A DNA stretch of 64,000 nucleotides from Symbiotaphrina buchneri (taxonomy: Eukaryota > Ascomycota > Symbiotaphrinales > Symbiotaphrinaceae): the NCBI GenBank assembly GCA_001599915.1, contig BCIG01000015.1, positions 434,001 to 498,000 of the forward strand. Direction: 5' to 3'. The notes below the pieces were generated by a model, which worked only from the letters and a program-made list of their open reading frames with translations, had not been told where the DNA came from and searched no databases. The position numbers and the translations under genes were made by a program. Positions 58,760 to 64,000 of this stretch are shown piece by piece (position 1 is the stretch's first letter; each line of letters opens with the position of its first letter).

Positions 58760-61700
58760 TTAGCTGCTGATGGTGTCATCGTCCTCTAAAAGAGTCTTAA
58801 AGCTGAACGGCTCAAACATAATCTGGTTGCAGAAGTGTCAGCGCTGATTGACTGTGCTCGAGAGAAGGCTGCATCGCCCCACTTACCCCGTCGCCCACGA
58901 AGTGCTTACTCATAGCCTCGACCCAGTGCAACCTAAGACTGTGTAACATCGCGCTCGTGCCTTCCATGACACAAAGGATGGCCAGTGTTAGGAAGAACCA
59001 TAGATAGAAAAGAACGAATGTCATGAAGACACCAACGGCACCGGTCTGACCGAAAGCAATGTCCAACGTCATCTTCCAAAGCACAATTGATAGCTGCTGA
59101 TGAGCTAGGGACAGTGCCCATAGTCGTAGATACGAGGCAGTGTGGGATACACAATTGAGACAGAACTCTGAACGGTGTAAGCGCCGTATGTGGGGATGTA
59201 GTTGGAGACATACCAATGGTGTGGATGACCTGATGAATCATCTCTTCAGAGAACTCGAACTCTTCTTCGTGCCCCTCATTGCCCAGATCCTGTGTAATCA
59301 TTGCAGCAGCTTCGTTGTCACTTCCCAGACTGTGTCTTCCCCCGTCCATATCCTGGCCTTCATTCTCATCACCCTCGTCCAGTGCGCTGATTCTGGTCTG
59401 TTCACCAATCCCACGATATCCCTGGGCTCGAGCGCGGTTGTGTTCCCAACGAAGATAGAAAGGCTTGAGAAAGAGTAAGATAGGGACGCAAATCAAGGCA
59501 ATCAGGACAAGCAATATCTGCACGACTGCTTGGCCGCGATAAAGCGGCTCTTCTATCGTTCCCGGAGAGAGAAACATATAGATAAGCATGTTCAACAAAC
59601 CAGGGGGCTTCTCTCCAATCGCGTACCAGTCGATCGACCACTTATAAACGATACAAAAGGCAAGGTAGCCGAAGATTGACTGGAAGAAGACCATGCCGGG
59701 AACGAAGTTTCCCCAGATATCGATGGGGGACTTAAAATGTCGTGCATTCACATACGACAAGCAGAGAGAGTAGGTCATCTGCGGATGTGTGAGCGAGCAA
59801 GCCCGTCTATGTGGAGAGGAGAACAAACTTACATGAGCCCATCCAAGCAAAATACTCAACTTCATCTTGTAGCTGTTGGAGAACAAAAGTTCATTCTCAC
59901 TATCATGCCACCCCCAATCTAAGCCGAAAGGGTACCTATAGCTGCCCTTCAATTTGGCTTCGATCGTCTCTCCTGGGGTAAATTCGGTTGGCCATTCCCA
60001 CTGACTTGGGAAAAGCGTCAGAGCTTTTGAGAACATGTCATTGTAAATAAGCCCGGTATATATTGAGAATACGCCCATCATTAGCATGATATATCGACCG
60101 TAAAATGCCATTGCAAAGAGCTCATCCTGCTTGCCCTTTGACAGTGGCTTTTCGAAGTATATCATTGCCGCAGCGGCAAGTGCCATGATGATACCATGGC
60201 CAAAGTCACCGAACATAACAGCGAAGAGGAAGGGAAATGTGACAATTGTGGGTAGACCCGGGTTGACTTCCTGGTACTTTGCCGTCCCATAAGCATCGAT
60301 AATTGTCTGGAACGCCAGTGTGAATTTGTTGGTTTTGTTGTAGGTTGGTGGAGTCTTCGATGTTCGGATTTGGTTGACGATGGTAGGCATAGTGAGCCCT
60401 GCACGGTCGTTGACATCTTGCAGGGTGGACTTGATGAGTGGAAGTGAGTTCGTCGGGCACCAAGCTTCGGCTATGAGCGTCTTCCGCGCTTGGTCATATG
60501 AGAAGCGATTGAGTGTCTCATGAACTGCCTTCTCTTTTTTTATGACCATCAACCAGTAGACAATACTGCGGGAGATCTGCGTCAACTCCGCGTCCAATGT
60601 TTGTTTCGTGTTACGCAAAACGTTGCCCAAATCGCTCAACCGCGTATTGACCTCATGGATCTGATCCCGTCGCAAGTCGCTATTCTCATCGACACTGTAA
60701 AGATCGGCTCCTAATGATTCCGAGATCTTACGGATCTTAGCGATGATCTCCTTGCCGTGAGCGAAAATGACGAAAACATTCTTGCTAACTTGTTCATTGT
60801 TAGTAGGATTGATGATGGGTTCCGGAATTTCGGACTGGTTCATGTAAAGATTCCCTCGGAGTGTACGCCACAGTATTCGTTCGAAGGCAGCAATGCGATC
60901 ACGAGGGATGACTCCGGATACAAATCCGATATTCATGACGGAGAAAGACCGCTCCCCTTGCATGTCCCCATTTTGACCACGTCCATTTTGCTCAATATCC
61001 TGCAAGAGTGGAGCCTCATCGTTATCGGTTGATTGTCTGATTTCCTCCGTATGACCATGAGCCTAGCTGAAGTAAGCAGCCTGACGAGCCAATGGGGAAA
61101 TGCTTGTGGCCAACCGCACCCTGTCAAAGAAACCGCCTGCTTCTCTAAGGACCCAACGCCACTCTGTGAGTTCCACCTCTCTCATCTTCAACGTCTCATA
61201 GCTCTCATTTAGCGACGCAATCCGTTGTTCAAGATGCTGGCTTCGATCGGCCAATTCGTCAATCTCTGCCGCGGTAGGGGCCGCTGTAGCATTCAAAGTG
61301 TCCGGAAGCCCTTGCATCACAATGCCTGATTTCTCCATTTGAGAGAGGAAGTACCCTGACCCTTGTTAGTCAAAGCTGTGAAACTTTCAGATACGTTGCC
61401 CCGTACTGAGTTGACGCTCTACATTGTCGAGCCTTCGGATCTCCTTGGTAAAAGTCCGTTGAAATGCACTGGTCTCGGAGTTCAACTGCGAGGAAGTTAT
61501 GATTAGCAAATAACCATCGTGAATGGATTGGCTTTCTCTGGAAGTCTTCTCGCCCTCGTCGGGTATTATCTAGCATGTCATGGGCGATGCCCGGCATGAC
61601 TGGGAATTGGCAAGACGTGTCTCGCAACGATTGTAAATAAGTGCTTCAATGGTACTCACGTCTCTGAACTGGACCTCGCCAAGCTCCCCAAGAGCACTCA

Positions 61701-61785
61701 CTACTTCTCTTCCAATCTCGTTCGAGATGTACAGTTGGGTCAGGGACATATCCGCAGAGCGGAACAGGGTATCCTTGTGTGCCAT
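58760..61785 (-). CDS. vphA: V-type proton ATPase subunit a (Vph1)
   Basis: Membrane Vo subunit a that provides the proton half-channels of the vacuolar ATPase. Seven exons: 61785-61660, 61485-61407, 61355-61120, 61062-59833, 59778-59214, 59167-58887 and 58822-58760, about 859 residues. The joins restore conserved stretches: [57 protein letters not shown] and [20 protein letters not shown]. The long cytosolic N-domain is followed by about eight membrane helices starting at [17 protein letters not shown]. The essential proton-channel Arg is visible in [16 protein letters not shown]. The last 21-codon exon ends DDTISS. The first intron is long (174 nt), and the fourth is 54 nt, in frame and stop-free. 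Being a single vacuolar-type gene in the window, Vph1 rather than a Golgi isoform is assumed. Confidence 0.96.
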
Positions 61786-62270
61786 GATGGCTGAGTGTAC
61801 ACACCACCAGACACCAATGACGAGCAGCGGAACAATAAACCACCTGAGGGCGTGGAGCTGATGGATTGGCGTTGGCGGTCACCCTTCTTCTGACCTGCTT
61901 GGCGATGGTGATGCATGGAAGTTGGGAGCTGTGGACCGCAGAGTGACGAGTTGCTTAGGTAAGGTACATGTAGTTCGTAAGGTACTTCGTATCTTACCTT
62001 GTATTCTGTGATTGGCAGGTCACGGACGTCAGAATGACTAAGCCAACAGCCCCCTATCACAGCACCAAGCTGAAATACCTTAAGAAGGAATACATAACTG
62101 CAATGCGGCCTAAATACGGTAACATCCAGTAGAGCAATTAGGCTATCTTAACATGGGCGACGCGGTATTCTAGAGACTGGTTGTTATCGTTTGCTAGAGT
62201 ACATCTGGTGAAGACAATGCATGTCAATTGCACCGCATGGCATGACTGCGATCTGCCGCTGCAACAACAC
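61786..62270. other. Promoter of the V-ATPase gene
   Basis: 485 bp between two minus-strand genes. Contains a compact cluster of GGTAAGGTAC, TTCGTAAGGTACTTCGTA and CTTACC motifs at 61957-62000 and TACCTTAAG near 62080. No gene seen. Confidence 0.5.
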
Positions 62271-64000
62271 TCATCTTGCGCTGGCAAGAACGGCCTGATA
62301 GTAGTCAAGACTCAGGTCGACGGTATGCTTTAGATGTCGATCTTCTGTCAATGGCAATCGGAGGACGCTTTTATCATCCACAACCTGTTTTCAATTAGAC
62401 GACAGTCCATGCCAGACCCGCATGGTCGAAATGTCTACTCACATGCTTTCCATCCTCCATCAAGGCTCTAGCCATGACACCGGCCATCTCTTTGACAGCT
62501 ACTGTCTGTAAAAGGTCCTCCTTCTCGCTCATTCCTTGGGCCATTGCAGGCAGTGCTTTCAATAATCGCGGGATAGCCTCATGACCCGTATCACGGGCGT
62601 GAGTAGCTCGAGGATCCATCCTTTGCCGGAATTGGCCCTCTACAAGGGTCACATAGTCCAGATATACTTGTCCGCCGAGGTTCCAACCCTCGATCCTCTG
62701 CGGATCCTTGAAATCCGCTAGCAGATTCTTCAGTGTAGAATAGTCCTCCTCTACCACAGCCCGAGGGCCAACATAGCGACACAGGGTCCGGTGTGCTTCG
62801 TCCCAATTGCCGGCCCTCAACAAATAAGACGTCTCACTAATATGGTCTCCTTTGACCGATCGAGCATGCAAAGCTTTTGCTTCCCAGACCCACGCCTCGG
62901 GAATGGATAAGTCATTCAAAAGAAGCATGAACATCGGGGACCCCTGGTCGCCCACAGCTGCAATGTTTCTGGAAAGAACGTCCAGAATAGTCTTCTTGCG
63001 CTGTGCTGCGTTTGATAAATGAAGGAGTACGAAAAGGGCCCAGGTCCACTCGCCATCTCCTTGAAGCTCAGTGGAAAGATCGAGGGCCAGCTGGTCAGCC
63101 TTTTCGCTCGTTATATCATCGTCCCGGTTAACGCCAGCCTTGCCGCTGGAGAAGCCTGCGATCCCTCTCGCTGATAAAGTATGATAGAGTAGAAACGCCA
63201 GTCGTGTATCGATACAATTAGGAGAGTAGTTGCTCGATGTAAGTACATTTTCCAGCGGGGCGACATCGCAATGTGTGACAAAGCCCCAGTAAACTTTTAG
63301 TAGGCACCATAACAGGTCCTCGTCGTCATTATTGTCTGTTCGGCTGGGGTCCACTGTGTGATACCAAGGTAGAGGATTCCTCGGCTCTTTGCCCGACTGA
63401 AGCTCGGTGAAGTAGCGGCTTACAGCAAGCTCGAGAGGTTCCTCTTCTAATATTGAGTACCACAATCTGAGCCCGAAAGCTTGTTTCCAGTCCAGCTCCA
63501 ACCTGTCGCTGATTGCGAACGTCCTAGCCGAGTCCTCTGGAGCCCCTTTCTTGCCCTCGGATATACAGGCGTTGCCTGCGATCAGCTCATAGAGCGCTCT
63601 GATGGGTTCACTAATTTCTGACAAGGCGTTAAGGCGGCGCCATTGTTCCAATTGATACGCAATATCGTCGCGCATCGAAGCGTTTCCGCCAACGGTCGCC
63701 ACTAGAGTCGCAAGGCGCTGATCTCCACCCGCTGCCAGTTCTAAACATGCTTCCACTACTTGATGGGCCGATAGATGGGCAATAGCTCTTTCTTCAGCGG
63801 AAGGAGCAGTGCGTATTTGACCTTGTGATTTTTCGGCGACGAGATCCTTCCACAATTTTGTCAATCTGTCTTTTCTGATACATTCCGTAATATGAGGTAT
63901 GTCTTCTTCCTCGATGCCGTCGGGCAGCTCTGAACTGCAGTCATCAAATAGGACGCTGACAAGTTCCCACACTAGCTTTTCTTGAGCTGCTCCTGGCTCT
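62271..64000 (-). CDS. Nucleoporin Nup98-Nup96, C-terminal (Nup96) part, runs off window
   Basis: Partial gene: the 5' portion lies beyond 64000. The visible part is the helical Nup96/Nup145C domain, a member of the Y-complex of the nuclear pore. Diagnostic stretches are YLLRAGNWDEAHRTLCRYVG, then VVEEDYSTLKNLL, and WYHTVDPSRTDNNDDEDLLW. In moulds Nup96 is normally made as one precursor with the FG-protein Nup98 and separated by autoproteolysis (SonB/Nup189 type), so the missing 5' part probably encodes Nup98. The last intron (62385-62442, 58 nt) joins DGKH to VVDDKSVLRLPL and gives a C-terminus LDYYQAVLASAR ending at 62271. Without it the frame would stop at 62395. The frame is open to the window edge. 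Confidence 0.85.

Overview
The window is nuclear DNA of a filamentous ascomycete (Pezizomycotina), most likely Eurotiomycetes. The main reasons are short GT-AG introns (mostly 46-75 nt, often with a CTAAC or CTGAC branch site), CCAAT and GATA promoter elements, and a gene set typical of moulds: a siderophore transacylase, a mitochondrial calcium uniporter, an FWD-1-like F-box protein, NudF, and a fused Nup98-Nup96 nucleoporin. I cannot resolve the order or species. I found no rRNA, tRNA, CRISPR array, transposon or retroelement.

Layout. 0.8-11.2 kb (+): a Blm10/PA200 proteasome activator, a SidL/SidF-type GNAT transacylase whose frame is cut by one in-frame TGA, and a peroxisomal 3-ketoacyl-CoA thiolase. 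11.6-13.7 kb (-): an unrecognised nuclear-looking protein with two Cys-rich clusters. 15.5-17.7 kb (+): a SET-domain lysine methyltransferase. 17.8-27.5 kb (-): a single-pass membrane protein, a BRAP2/Etp1 RING ligase, the polyubiquitin gene and a Zn2Cys6-type regulator. 29.4-31.5 kb (+): the farnesyltransferase beta subunit. 32.1-33.0 kb (-): a probable double-stranded-RNA-binding-like gene that is easy to miss. 34.8-40.0 kb: NudF/LIS1 (-) and an XMAP215/Alp14 TOG protein (+), arranged head to head. 40-45 kb: gene-poor and accessory-looking, with one small orphan gene and a 52-bp minisatellite. 45-52 kb (-): mitochondrial calcium uniporter MCU, a DnaJC28-like (DUF1992) protein and an F-box/WD40 protein. 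54.4-57.8 kb (+): Cdc24. 58.8-64 kb (-): V-ATPase subunit a and the 3' part of Nup98-Nup96, which runs off the edge.

Themes. Several genes serve protein turnover: Blm10, polyubiquitin, the Etp1-like ligase and the F-box protein. Several serve hyphal polarity and the cytoskeleton: Cdc24, NudF and Alp14, with farnesylation by Ram1 affecting small GTPases. MCU and the DnaJC28-like protein are both mitochondrial. The genes are mostly housekeeping and I see no secondary-metabolite cluster or defence island. The least ordinary items are the TGA in the siderophore gene, the hidden dsRBD-like gene, the Cys-rich protein, the orphan gene with its neighbouring minisatellite, and a family of short GGTA/TACC palindromic motifs that recurs between genes. 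Exon boundaries below were set by hand from splice signals and reading-frame phase.
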